Assembly (NCBI RefSeq): GCF_004122145.1
Contig: NZ_SBKQ01000005.1
Location: forward strand, 186,001 to 250,000
Reading direction: 5' to 3'
DNA from: Flavobacterium piscinae
GTDB taxonomy: Bacteria > Bacteroidota > Bacteroidia > Flavobacteriales > Flavobacteriaceae
DNA: 64,000 nt
Of this stretch, positions 36,523 to 45,365 are shown in pieces. The notes beneath the pieces were generated by a model, which had not been told where the DNA came from, did no database searches, and saw only the letters and a list, made by a program, of their open reading frames with translations. How positions within the stretch are numbered: position 1 is the first letter of the stretch; every line of letters starts with the position of its first letter. The position numbers and the translations under genes are program-made.

Positions 36523-39500
36523 ATGATAAAAGAAAATTGGAGATTTTTTTTTCCGCTATTCGTATTTCGATTTATTACTTTCACAACTATACTTTTTTTG
36601 AACGGTATTGAGATAAATGCTCAATGTACTGCCTACACAGCTAATATTCATTGTACAACAGCTGCTCCAACAATAATTGGGAATAGCATTACTTGTACTC
36701 CTCCAACGAATAATGGCGGTAGAAGAAATTTTTTAGTTACAAATATGATAGCAGGAAATGTTTATAGAGTATCAAATTGCGGCTCAGGTTTTGACACACA
36801 ATTAACAATCTTTAATGCTGCAGGAACTGCCTCCTTAGCATACAATGATGATGATGGCCCGGGTTGTGCGGGATCAGCCGCTTCTATTGATTTCGTTCCC
36901 CCAGCTACTGGCGATTATCGTATGCAATTAAATCGTTTTAATTGCAGTACTACAAATCAATTAAACGGAACAATTACTGTTACTTTAATTGGGGCAGCAC
37001 CACCGGCACCCTCAAATGATTTATGTTCAAACGCCACTCCACTCCCTTGCGGAACTTCAAATTTAGCCGGAACAACTGTTGGCACAACTAATATTGCTAA
37101 TGTTTCAGGTTGTTCAATGTCTAATTATGGTGTTTGGTATACTTTTGTCGGAGATGGTCAACAGACTACAATCACTACAAATCCTTCCTTTGATATTAAA
37201 TTATCGGTTTCAACTGGAACTTGTGGCTCAATGACAAATATTGTTTGTACAGATACAGCCCCAGAAACTGCCACTTTTACTACAGTAAATGGTGTTACCT
37301 ATTATGTTTATGTTGCTCATTGGTTAGCAGGAAGTACCACAACCGGTACATTTACCATTAGTAGGACTTGTTCACCCGCTCCTACACCTCCAGCTAATGA
37401 CTTATGTTCCAATGCAACACCTCTTCCTTGCGGAACGACCAATCTTGCAGGCACAACTGTTAACACAACTAATATTGCTAATGTTTCAGGTTGTTCAATG
37501 TCTAACTATGGTGTTTGGTATACTTTTGTCGGAGATGGGAATGTAACAACTATAACAACAAATCCTTCTTTTGATATAAAACTTTCAGTAGCCACAGGAA
37601 CTTGTGGTTCTTTAACTAATATTGCTTGTACTGATGCATTCCCAGAAACAGCCACATTTAGCACAATAAATGGTACCACTTACTACGTTTACATAGCTCA
37701 TTGGCTTTCAGGAAGTACGACAACAGGAACCTTTACAATCTCTCGAAGTTGTACACCTCCAATTGGTAACGACGACTGTTTAAATGCAGTTAATCTAACT
37801 GTTAATCCAACTACTACATGCACTTCTACAACTGCAGGATCAACCTTTGGAGCAAGTCAATCTTTAGCAGGTTGTGTTGGAGGTGCAGATGATGATGTTT
37901 GGTTTAGTTTTGTAGCTACTTCAACGATCCATAATGTTACTGTAACACCAGGCTCCTTAAGTGATGCCGTACTACAAGTTTTTAGTGGCTCTTGTGGTAC
38001 TTTGTCTAGTTTAGATTGTGTTGACGATACTATAACAGGAAACGAATCTTCTGTCATAACTGGCTTAACAGTAGGAAACACTTACTTTGTTAGAGTCTAT
38101 AGTTATGCTAATGGAAGTGGACAAGGAACTTTTACTATGTGTGTCACTACTCCTCCAAACCCTTGTTTAACTGTAACAAATATTGCTACTTGTGGGTCAA
38201 CCATAAATCTTACTGTTCCTTCCGGAATCGGAAGCTACCCAAATTCTCCTTGCGGATGGACTACACCGGGTATTGAATCTATCTATACTTTTACTCCTAC
38301 TCAATCAGGGACTTATACTATTCAACAATTAAATTCTTATACAACAATTGATTACCATTATAAAGCCGTATCCGATGGTTGTAATAATATTGGTTGGAGT
38401 TGTGTTGATGATTTGTTTGGAGCTTCCACCAGCTCTTCTTTTTTCCTTTCGGCAGGTATTCAATATTATTTTCTCTTAGATCCTGAAAACAGTGCGGGAG
38501 GAAATGTTAGTTTTATAATAAACTGTACCACAAATCCTTGTACCAATGGATCAGGAACAGGCACTTCAGCTCTGGCTTGTCCGTCTGTTCTATCCGGAGG
38601 ATTAGGTTTAAACGGAGCCGACCCTATTCCGTTAGATTGTAACTCAGTTTCTACATGTGTTGACTTAGAAGCTACTTACCTACAATTAGGGGATACTTCT
38701 TCCTATACAGTAGAATCAATAACTTATGCTCCTCCTTATCAATTTGATTGTCTTCAAAATCCGGTAAGCGTTAATATTGACGACATTTGGTCTCCGGTAA
38801 TTAATATTCCTTTCGATTTCTGTTTCTATGGAAACACCTATAATTCCTGTATAATGGGTTCTAATGGAATGATTTCGTTCGACACCACTAATGCAAGTAG
38901 TCCTTCCGGTTATGCTTTTAGTGATAATCTTCCAAGTTTGGTCGGTGCATTATTCCCCAATACAATTTACGGTGTTTACCACGATATAGATCCAAGCGTA
39001 GGAGGCACGGTTGGATGGGAGTTAATTACACTAAACACAGGCTGTAGAGCACTTGTAGCTTCTTGGAATGACATCCCAATGTTTTCATCCGTTTGTAATT
39101 CTATACTTTATACCGGAATGATTGTTTTATATGAAGACACAAATGTAATTGAAGTGTATATCAAAGAAAAAAACGTATGTGCTACTTGGAATGGAGGAAA
39201 TGCCATAGTAGGTATACAAGATGAAACCGGAACGCAAGCCGTTGTAGCTCCCGGAAGAAATGGTCTCGATGCTGATTGGACTGTAACTAATGAAGCTTGG
39301 CGTTTTGTTCCTTCTGGACCATCGATAACATCAATACAATGGTATGAAGGTTCCGGCACATCAGGTCCTGTTATTGGTAATACTGACGTAATCAATGTTT
39401 GTCCAACTGTTACAACTACCTATACTGCACAAGTTACGTATGCCCTTTGCAACGGCTCAACAATTGTTGAAAACGATGAAACGATTGTAACCGTAATTGG

Positions 39501-41241
39501 AGACAAAACTTGGAACGGGTCAATTGATTCAGATTGGAATAAAAACAATAACTGGACTCCTGTAGGCATTCCTAATAATACCGATTGTGTTTTAATTCCA
39601 ATTACACCAAACGATCCTATCATCTCAGGAACCAATTACAATGGATTGGCAGGAACATTACGAATTCTGAATAATGCAACCTTAACTGTAAACTCAAACA
39701 ATAGCATAACCGTCACAGATTGGGTAAATGTACAACCGAATGGAACATTTGACATTCAGGACAATTCCAGCTTAGTTCAAATCAATAATACTGCCAACGT
39801 AGGAAATATAATCTACCGAAGGGATACAGATATCCGAAGATTAGATTATGTTTATTGGTCATCGCCAGTTGCAGGATTCAATGTAAGCAATATCCCAGCC
39901 CCTATTACTCCCGGTCCTATTTTTACCTGGAACCCTACGTTTGCTAATCCAAACGGAGGTCAAGGTTATTGGATAGGTGCTGCCGGAAGTACCATGCAAC
40001 CTGCTGTTGGCTATATCATGCGTGGGCCAAATAGTTTTGGAAATACTCCAACAACTCTGAATGGCAGTTTTACAGGAGTCCCAAACAATGGTCAAATCAC
40101 AACATCCATCTCACGTGGAAGCGACACCAATACTGCCACTCATTATGGTTTAAACGGGACAGAAATTACCAATCTGAGTGATAATTACAACTTGATAGGA
40201 AATCCTTACCCTTCCGCAATTAGAGCCAGTCAGTTTCTTTATAATAATAACACCAAAATTGAAGGTAATGTACGATTATGGACACACGGCACTTTACCCG
40301 CCGCCATAACCAGTCCGTTTTATGACACCTATGCTTATAATTATACTCCGGGTGATTATTATATCTTTAATTTCACTGGAGCTTCTTGTTGTCCTGCCGC
40401 AGGATCCGATTTGTTTATAGGAGCTGGTCAAGGTTTCTTTGTTCAAATGATTGATGGACCTCCGGCTAGTGATTTTGTCTCTTTTGATAATGGTTTGAGA
40501 AATCCAAGCTATGATAACAGTTTATTCTACAGAAATGCGTATCAAATTGAAACTGAATCCAATTTAACCAATTTAGAAAGGCACAGAATGTGGTTTGACA
40601 TTATCAATTCAGATGGATTAAATGACCGAACGTTAATCGGCTATATTGAAAATGCAACCATGGGAAGAGACAGTTTCTTTGATGCAAATACAGCCGTTGC
40701 CGGAAATATGATTATTTATTCTCTATTGGACGAAGAAAAACTAACCATTCAAGGAAGAAGCTTACCATTTGATGTAAATGATATTGTTCCAATCGGAGTG
40801 TACATTCCATCCGGTGGTCAATACACCATTGCTCTAGCTGCCATTGATGGTTTATTTGAAAACCAAATCATTTATTTAAAAGATAAATTGACAAATATCT
40901 TTCACAACATCAAAGAAAATCCTTATTCTTTTTATTCAGAACAAGGAACATTTAACAATCGATTTGAAGTTGTATATCAAAATGAAACGCTAAATAATCC
41001 AGATTTTTCTCTAGAAAATATAATAAGAGTTACATCAAATGAAAATCTTATTGTTCATTCCAGTAGCGAATTAATGGAATCTGTTTTGGTTTATAATGTG
41101 TTGGGGCAAAAATTAGCCGAATACAAAAACGTTAATGCAAATCAATTAATATTGAGTGATTTACAAAAAAATAATTCCACTTTATTATTGAAAATAAAAT
41201 TACAAAATACTACAACATCCATCGAAAAAGTAATCTATTAA
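36523..41241 (+). CDS. Giant secreted T9SS cargo protein, paralogue 2
   Basis: A 1572-residue protein with a signal segment ending near residue 33 (ITFTTILFLNGIEINAQ). N-terminal beta-sandwich (about 35-160), then two near-identical 127-residue repeats (about 165-418, NDLCSNATPLPCGT ... TTTGTFTISR), then regions alignable along their length with paralogue 1: DDVWFSFVATSTIHNVTVTP, YNSCIMGSNGMISFD, DYVYWSSPVAGF and LIGNPYPSAIRA. Tail: SVLVYNVLGQKLAEY ... TSIEKVIY, T9SS-like. Cysteines are frequent and probably disulfide bonded. Its own terminator-separated unit; the stop codon overlaps that of the reverse-strand gene at 41238. Confidence 0.85.
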   Translation: MIKENWRFFFPLFVFRFITFTTILFLNGIEINAQCTAYTANIHCTTAAPTIIGNSITCTPPTNNGGRRNFLVTNMIAGNVYRVSNCGSGFDTQLTIFNAAGTASLAYNDDDGPGCAGSAASIDFVPPATGDYRMQLNRFNCSTTNQLNGTITVTLIGAAPPAPSNDLCSNATPLPCGTSNLAGTTVGTTNIANVSGCSMSNYGVWYTFVGDGQQTTITTNPSFDIKLSVSTGTCGSMTNIVCTDTAPETATFTTVNGVTYYVYVAHWLAGSTTTGTFTISRTCSPAPTPPANDLCSNATPLPCGTTNLAGTTVNTTNIANVSGCSMSNYGVWYTFVGDGNVTTITTNPSFDIKLSVATGTCGSLTNIACTDAFPETATFSTINGTTYYVYIAHWLSGSTTTGTFTISRSCTPPIGNDDCLNAVNLTVNPTTTCTSTTAGSTFGASQSLAGCVGGADDDVWFSFVATSTIHNVTVTPGSLSDAVLQVFSGSCGTLSSLDCVDDTITGNESSVITGLTVGNTYFVRVYSYANGSGQGTFTMCVTTPPNPCLTVTNIATCGSTINLTVPSGIGSYPNSPCGWTTPGIESIYTFTPTQSGTYTIQQLNSYTTIDYHYKAVSDGCNNIGWSCVDDLFGASTSSSFFLSAGIQYYFLLDPENSAGGNVSFIINCTTNPCTNGSGTGTSALACPSVLSGGLGLNGADPIPLDCNSVSTCVDLEATYLQLGDTSSYTVESITYAPPYQFDCLQNPVSVNIDDIWSPVINIPFDFCFYGNTYNSCIMGSNGMISFDTTNASSPSGYAFSDNLPSLVGALFPNTIYGVYHDIDPSVGGTVGWELITLNTGCRALVASWNDIPMFSSVCNSILYTGMIVLYEDTNVIEVYIKEKNVCATWNGGNAIVGIQDETGTQAVVAPGRNGLDADWTVTNEAWRFVPSGPSITSIQWYEGSGTSGPVIGNTDVINVCPTVTTTYTAQVTYALCNGSTIVENDETIVTVIGDKTWNGSIDSDWNKNNNWTPVGIPNNTDCVLIPITPNDPIISGTNYNGLAGTLRILNNATLTVNSNNSITVTDWVNVQPNGTFDIQDNSSLVQINNTANVGNIIYRRDTDIRRLDYVYWSSPVAGFNVSNIPAPITPGPIFTWNPTFANPNGGQGYWIGAAGSTMQPAVGYIMRGPNSFGNTPTTLNGSFTGVPNNGQITTSISRGSDTNTATHYGLNGTEITNLSDNYNLIGNPYPSAIRASQFLYNNNTKIEGNVRLWTHGTLPAAITSPFYDTYAYNYTPGDYYIFNFTGASCCPAAGSDLFIGAGQGFFVQMIDGPPASDFVSFDNGLRNPSYDNSLFYRNAYQIETESNLTNLERHRMWFDIINSDGLNDRTLIGYIENATMGRDSFFDANTAVAGNMIIYSLLDEEKLTIQGRSLPFDVNDIVPIGVYIPSGGQYTIALAAIDGLFENQIIYLKDKLTNIFHNIKENPYSFYSEQGTFNNRFEVVYQNETLNNPDFSLENIIRVTSNENLIVHSSSELMESVLVYNVLGQKLAEYKNVNANQLILSDLQKNNSTLLLKIKLQNTTTSIEKVIY
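37015..37770 (+). repeat. Two tandem 381-bp units inside the second giant T9SS gene
   Basis: Units 37015-37395 and 37396-37770 encode repeats of about 127 residues (NDLCSNATPLPCGT...). They are offset by 381 bp. One stretch of about 75 bp (from CACAACTAATATTGCTAATG to TCGGAGATGG) differs at one silent position, while the flanks differ at many silent sites. Confidence 0.85.
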
Positions 41242-41564
41242 AGATAATTGATAAAACGCCAAAAAGACCTTTGCTTTACATAGTGAAGGTTTTTTTCGTT
41301 TTGATACGCTTCTCTTTCAAAAGAAATATTTCTGTAAGCCAAATTTCTATCTTTATATTGAATGAAGCGGACTAAATATTCTAAACTATACCAAACATAA
41401 AAAGGCACAACCAACAATTCAATTTGTTGCCGAATATGAATGCGTTCGTGGTTCAATAACACAACATTTTCTTTGTCCGATTTGTCTTTTAAAAACACAA
41501 ACGGATACAAAGTGAGTCCTCGAAAACCTTTCGGGGTTAAATATTTAATAACTAATACAAACAT
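41238..41564 (-). CDS. Hypothetical protein with a metallopeptidase-like HERIH motif
   Basis: A 108-residue protein from the ATG at 41564 (MFVLVIKYLTPKGFRG); a TTG three codons upstream is possible. It contains VVLLNHERIHIRQQIELL (HExxH-like: H-E-R-I-H) followed by a hydrophobic stretch VVPFYVWYSLEYLV and FEREAYQNEKN, resembling the zinc-site helix and downstream Glu of M48/M56-type metalloproteases. It is far shorter than those families. Catalysis is unproven. Only 28 bp separate its start from that of the divergent gene at 41593. Confidence 0.65.
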   Translation of the reverse strand: MFVLVIKYLTPKGFRGLTLYPFVFLKDKSDKENVVLLNHERIHIRQQIELLVVPFYVWYSLEYLVRFIQYKDRNLAYRNISFEREAYQNEKNLHYVKQRSFWRFINYL

Positions 41565-41579
41565 TTGTGGCAAAGTTGC

Positions 41580-41587
41580 TAATTTTG
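41580..41587 (+). promoter_or_regulatory. -7 box before the DUF5522-like gene
   Basis: TAATTTTG (TANNTTTG) ends 5 nt before the ATG at 41593, implying a leader of only a few nucleotides or none. Confidence 0.5.
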
Positions 41588-41592
41588 TAGTT

Positions 41593-41769
41593 ATGAATAC
41601 ACCAAATCCTGAAAATAAATTAATCGAAGGCGAAGATTTTTATTATACGCCGGAAGGTTATAAATGTTTTACAGAAAAATACCATTTAAAAAGAGGCTAT
41701 TGCTGCAAAAGCGGATGCCGACATTGTCCGTATGGTTTTGATAAAAAAACAGGAAGGGTGAAGAAGTAA
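41593..41769 (+). CDS. Small cysteine-rich protein, DUF5522-like
   Basis: A 58-residue protein, MNTPNPENKLIEGEDFYYT, with the cysteine cluster GYCCKSGCRHCPYGFDKKTG, typical of the small DUF5522 family. Four cysteines plus histidine suggest a bound metal; this is inferred. The reading frame stays open upstream to 41440, but the ATG at 41593 matches the family's N-terminus and lies just after a promoter box, so the upstream extension over the reverse-strand gene is rejected. Confidence 0.75.
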   Translation: MNTPNPENKLIEGEDFYYTPEGYKCFTEKYHLKRGYCCKSGCRHCPYGFDKKTGRVKK

Positions 41770-41806
41770 TTAGTGATTAGTAAATAGTTGTGCATAATGT
41801 TGAAAA

Positions 41807-42283
41807 ATGAAATGGAGTAAATTAAGAAAAGAGTTGAAAGATAGATTGGCGGATAATTTAAAAGACCGACTTGACTATCATTTGACTACTTATAAAAATT
41901 CGACAAGTTATATAGGTAGAGCTTGGATAACTTGGGAAGGAAAAGAGATTTTGAATTTCTCTAACCAAGACACTTGGAATGAATTTCAAAGCTACTCTAA
42001 TAAATTAGCCGAAACTCATTACATTTCTCACGAAGGAATAAAAACTACTGACAGAACCGAAGGAAAAATTATGGAAAAAGGTGAATTTTCAAAATATGAT
42101 TTTGCAGATAACGCCTTCCGATTTTTAAACCTGAATGTTCAAGATGCTATTAAAAGTTATAATCCTATTATTAAGGCTCTCGCAGTAGTTGATAAACGAA
42201 TTGGAAAAAGAACGCTGAGTGAATTGAATAAAGCGGAAAATCATCCAATGATAAAGCAATTGATTGAACTAAGACTTGAATAA
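41807..42283 (+). CDS. SF0329-family-like cytoplasmic protein
   Basis: A 158-residue protein, MKWSKLRKELKDRLADNLKDRLDYHLTTYK, with RAWITWEGKEILNFSN and a long helical C-terminus (LAVVDKRIGKRTLSELNKAENHPMI). The N-terminal MKWSKL pattern and the residues around RAWITWEGKEI resemble the SF0329 family of uncharacterised proteins scattered across bacteria. Function is not known to me. It ends 11 bp before hutU on the same strand. Confidence 0.65.
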   Translation: MKWSKLRKELKDRLADNLKDRLDYHLTTYKNSTSYIGRAWITWEGKEILNFSNQDTWNEFQSYSNKLAETHYISHEGIKTTDRTEGKIMEKGEFSKYDFADNAFRFLNLNVQDAIKSYNPIIKALAVVDKRIGKRTLSELNKAENHPMIKQLIELRLE

Positions 42284-42294
42284 AACACATTATA

Positions 42295-44331
42295 ATGGCT
42301 TTAATTAGTCAAATCAGATTATCAAACAATCCAAAAATGGAAGCAATACATACGAAAACATTCAAAGAGCAAATTTCAGAAGGAATTCCAACCGAATTAC
42401 CTTCTCCAAAACCATACGAAATTGAAATAAATCACGCTCCTAAGCGAAAAGAAATTCTTTCAGAGGAAGAAAAAAAATTAGCTCTTCGCAATGCATTACG
42501 CTACTTTGAACCGAAACACCATGCTACGCTCCTACCTGAATTCAGAGAAGAATTAGAAAAATACGGACGTATTTACATGTATCGTCTTCGTCCGGACTAC
42601 CGAATGTATGCTCGACCCATTTCGGAATATCCCGGAAAAAGCGAACAAGCAAAAGCGATTATGCTGATGATTCAAAACAATTTAGACTATGCTGTGGCAC
42701 AACATCCGCATGAATTAATTACGTATGGAGGAAATGGAGCGGTTTTTCAAAATTGGGCTCAATATCGCTTAACCATGAAATACCTTTCGGAAATGACCGA
42801 CGAACAAACCTTAGTGATGTATTCCGGTCATCCAATGGGATTATTTCCTTCCCACAAAGATGCTCCGAGGGTTGTGGTTACCAACGGAATGGTAATTCCA
42901 AATTATTCCAAACCCGATGATTGGGAAAAAATGAATGCACTTGGTGTTTCACAATACGGTCAAATGACAGCCGGAAGTTATATGTACATTGGTCCGCAAG
43001 GAATCGTGCACGGAACAACCATCACGGTATTGAATGGTTTTAGAAAAATTAAAAAAGACCCTGTTGGTTCCTTATTTGTTACCTCCGGTTTAGGTGGAAT
43101 GAGTGGTGCACAACCCAAAGCAGGAAACATTGCCGGTTGTGTGACCGTTTGTGCTGAAGTGAATCCTAAAATAACACATATTCGTCACTCGCAAGGATGG
43201 ATTAACGAAGTGATTGAAAATATAGATGAATTGGTGATTCGAGTACGAAAAGCTCAAGCCAATAAAGAGGTCGTTTCCATCGCTTATCTTGGAAATATTG
43301 TAGATGTTTGGGAACGATTTGATGCTGAAAATATTCATATCGATTTAGGTTCAGACCAAACTTCGTTGCACAATCCGTGGGCGGGTGGTTATTATCCGGT
43401 TGGACTTTCTTTTGAGGAATCGAATGAGTTAATGGCCAATAATCCAGAACTTTTCAAAACAAAAGTGAAAGAAACGTTAGTTCGACATGCTGCGGCTGTG
43501 AACAAACACACTGCCAAAGGAACCTATTTCTTTGATTACGGAAATGCCTTTTTATTAGAGGCTTCTCGAGCCGGTGCTGATGTAATGGCGATGGATGGCA
43601 TTCATTTTAAGTACCCCAGTTATGTGCAAGACATTATGGGTCCGATGTGTTTTGATTATGGATTTGGTCCGTTTAGATGGGTTTGTGCCAGTGGGAAATC
43701 GGAAGATTTAGCTAAAACTGATCAAATTGCATGTGATGTTTTGGAGGAAATGGCTAAAACCGCTCCAATAGAAATCCAACAGCAAATGCAAGACAACATC
43801 AAATGGATTAAAGAAGCTCAGAAAAATAAATTAGTCGTAGGCTCGCAAGCCCGAATTTTATACGCCGATGCCGAAGGAAGAATGAAAATTGCCGAAGCAT
43901 TCAACAAAGCCATTGCGAAAAAGGAAATTGGGTATGTCATTTTAGGTCGCGACCACCACGATGTTTCCGGAACCGATTCGCCTTATCGTGAGACGTCTAA
44001 CATTTATGACGGTTCGAGTTTTACGGCAGATATGGCGATTCACAACGTGATTGGTGATAGTTTCCGTGGAGCCACTTGGGTATCCATCCACAATGGTGGT
44101 GGCGTTGGTTGGGGAGAAGTAATTAACGGCGGATTTGGTATGGTTCTTGATGGTACAGAGGATAGCGACAGACGACTAAAATCGATGTTGTTTTGGGATG
44201 TCAACAATGGAATCGCTCGCAGAAATTGGGCAAGAAATGAAGGTGCAATTTTTGCGATAAAAAGAGCGATGGAGACGCAACCTTTATTGAAAGTGACCAT
44301 CCCTAATGTAGTAGATGATGATTTATTATAA
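42295..44331 (+). CDS. hutU: Urocanate hydratase
   Basis: A 678-residue NAD-dependent urocanase, converting urocanate to imidazolone propionate in histidine breakdown. Family features: YGGNGAVFQNWAQYRLTM, QMTAGSYMYIGPQGIVHGTT, SGLGGMSGAQPKA, LGSDQTSLHNP, PMCFDYGFGPFRWVC and DSFRGATWVSIHNGGGVGWGE. It is longer than the Pseudomonas enzyme (about 555); extra residues are mainly N-terminal and in the middle, as in other Bacteroidota. An internal ATG at 42337 (MEAIHTKTFKEQ) may be the true start, since homologues begin near that point. No hutH, hutI or hutG lies in the window. Confidence 0.93.
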   Translation: MALISQIRLSNNPKMEAIHTKTFKEQISEGIPTELPSPKPYEIEINHAPKRKEILSEEEKKLALRNALRYFEPKHHATLLPEFREELEKYGRIYMYRLRPDYRMYARPISEYPGKSEQAKAIMLMIQNNLDYAVAQHPHELITYGGNGAVFQNWAQYRLTMKYLSEMTDEQTLVMYSGHPMGLFPSHKDAPRVVVTNGMVIPNYSKPDDWEKMNALGVSQYGQMTAGSYMYIGPQGIVHGTTITVLNGFRKIKKDPVGSLFVTSGLGGMSGAQPKAGNIAGCVTVCAEVNPKITHIRHSQGWINEVIENIDELVIRVRKAQANKEVVSIAYLGNIVDVWERFDAENIHIDLGSDQTSLHNPWAGGYYPVGLSFEESNELMANNPELFKTKVKETLVRHAAAVNKHTAKGTYFFDYGNAFLLEASRAGADVMAMDGIHFKYPSYVQDIMGPMCFDYGFGPFRWVCASGKSEDLAKTDQIACDVLEEMAKTAPIEIQQQMQDNIKWIKEAQKNKLVVGSQARILYADAEGRMKIAEAFNKAIAKKEIGYVILGRDHHDVSGTDSPYRETSNIYDGSSFTADMAIHNVIGDSFRGATWVSIHNGGGVGWGEVINGGFGMVLDGTEDSDRRLKSMLFWDVNNGIARRNWARNEGAIFAIKRAMETQPLLKVTIPNVVDDDLL

Positions 44332-44334
44332 ATT

Positions 44335-44398
44335 GTTTCAAGTTTCAGGTTTCAAGTTAACCCTGAGGACTTGAAACCTGAAACGTGAAACCTGAAAC
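44335..44398 (+). repeat. Intergenic hairpin, TTTCAGGTTTCAAGT family
   Basis: TTTCAGGTTTCAAGT (44343-44357) and its exact complement ACTTGAAACCTGAAA (44369-44383) form a 15-bp stem with an 11-nt loop, flanked by further copies of GTTTCAA and GTGAAACCTGAAAC. It fills the hutU to DUF4136 spacer. Degraded members of the same family occur inside the E2 gene at 49560-49605. It could act as a terminator, but no clear T-run follows. Confidence 0.75.
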
Positions 44399-44409
44399 AA
44401 CAAAATACT

Positions 44410-44934
44410 ATGAAAACACTCAAATTCCTACCCTTACTTTTTCTCTTCGTATTTGCTTCATGTAGCTCCGTAAGAGTTTATTCAGATTATGATAAAAGTG
44501 TTGATTTTACGCAATACCGAACGTATGCCTATCAAAAAAGCGGTATTGACAAAGTCGAGATTTCCGATTTAGACAAAAAAAGAATCCTGCGTGCCATTGA
44601 CGAACAAATGACTGCCAAAGGCTTTAGCAAGAGTGAAAATCCTGATTTATTGGTCAATATTTTCACCAAAGAACGTGAACAAGTAGATGTGAACCAATTC
44701 AACGCCGGATGGGGATGGGGATGGAACCCTTGGATATGGGGAGGTATGAACACCAATGTTTCTTCCTACGTTGAAGGAACCCTATTTATCGACTTGATTG
44801 ATAACAGAAAAAAAGAACTGATTTGGCAAGGCGAAGGCATTGGGGTTTTAACCAAAAATATTGATAAAAAAGACGAACGCATCAATGAATTTGTGACGAA
44901 GATTTTAGCTCAATATCCACCGAAGAAAAAGTAG
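44410..44934 (+). CDS. DUF4136-type lipoprotein
   Basis: A 174-residue lipoprotein with lipobox LFVFASC (Cys about 18) followed by SSVRVYSDYDKSVDFTQYRTYAY, the DUF4136 signature. A Gly/Trp-rich loop (GWGWGWNPWIWGG, about 100-112) sits mid-protein, and the C-terminus has LIWQGEGIGVL and KILAQYPPKKK. Family members are envelope lipoproteins of unknown role. No co-transcribed partner is evident after it. Confidence 0.85.
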   Translation: MKTLKFLPLLFLFVFASCSSVRVYSDYDKSVDFTQYRTYAYQKSGIDKVEISDLDKKRILRAIDEQMTAKGFSKSENPDLLVNIFTKEREQVDVNQFNAGWGWGWNPWIWGGMNTNVSSYVEGTLFIDLIDNRKKELIWQGEGIGVLTKNIDKKDERINEFVTKILAQYPPKKK

Positions 44935-45026
44935 GGAGTTGATAGTTTGGAGTTTTTAGTCTCAGTAAAATAGAACCGGAGTAGAGATACTTTGGTTTTT
45001 TTGTTATTTTCTTTTGAAATGCAACT

Positions 45027-45172
45027 CCCCTAGCCCAGATTGCAACGGAAAGCTTTTTTTGAAAAAACAAATTAGTTTTGTTGGCTTTACAAAGCGACCT
45101 CGGGAGCTCTTGGAAAGGCTTATAAAACTTTTGTTTTTCAAAAAAACTTGCAGTGGAAAGCTGGATTAGCTT
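45027..45172 (+). repeat. Composite inverted repeat in the 431-bp gap after DUF4136
   Basis: The gap 44935-45365 carries no plausible gene. Here the left arm (AGCCCAGATTGCAACGG, then AAGCTTTTTTTGAAAAAACAAA with a break) faces a right arm whose complement has TTTTTTTGAAAAACAAAA and TAATCCAGCTTTCCACTGC. The segments TTGCAACGGAAAGC and TTGCAGTGGAAAGC also repeat directly. The centre holds CTCGGGAGCTC. It resembles a decayed mobile or REP-like unit. Confidence 0.5.
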
Positions 45173-45190
45173 CTTAAAAAGTTGGCAGAG

Positions 45191-45331
45191 GTCAGTCGCA
45201 GTCGCAGTTTTCAGTATGCAGTTATTCAGCTAAAAATAGAAAAGCCAACCTATATTATGAGATCCTTCCTGCGTCAGGATGACAAAATTGTGGGGATACT
45301 GAGACTGAAAACTGAGACTATGACTGAGAAC
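45191..45331 (+). repeat. Intergenic inverted repeat, CAGTCGCAGTCGCAGT family, copy 1
   Basis: A left arm CAGTCGCAGTCGCAGTTTTC (45193 onward) and a right arm (45296-45331, ATACTGAGACTGAAAACTG and GACTATGACTGAGAAC) are imperfect complements over about 30 nt. They enclose about 70 nt that include GAGATCCTTCCTGCGTCAGG and ATGACAAA. A related short stretch GAGATTCCTACGAATGACAA follows at 45339. Same family as 49926-49974 and 59413-59463. Confidence 0.6.
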
Positions 45332-45365
45332 TAAAAAGAGATTCCTACGAATGACAAGTTTGCGG

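Noticed and set aside
37015..37770. Long direct repeats that might suggest a CRISPR-like array
   Set aside because: The unit is 381 bp, occurs twice, is fully coding and gives repeated protein domains; there is no short repeat/spacer pattern anywhere in the window.
41440..41592. Upstream extension of the DUF5522-like reading frame over the reverse-strand gene
   Set aside because: The family's N-terminus begins at the ATG at 41593, a promoter box lies just before it, and the extension is antisense to a protein with a good motif.
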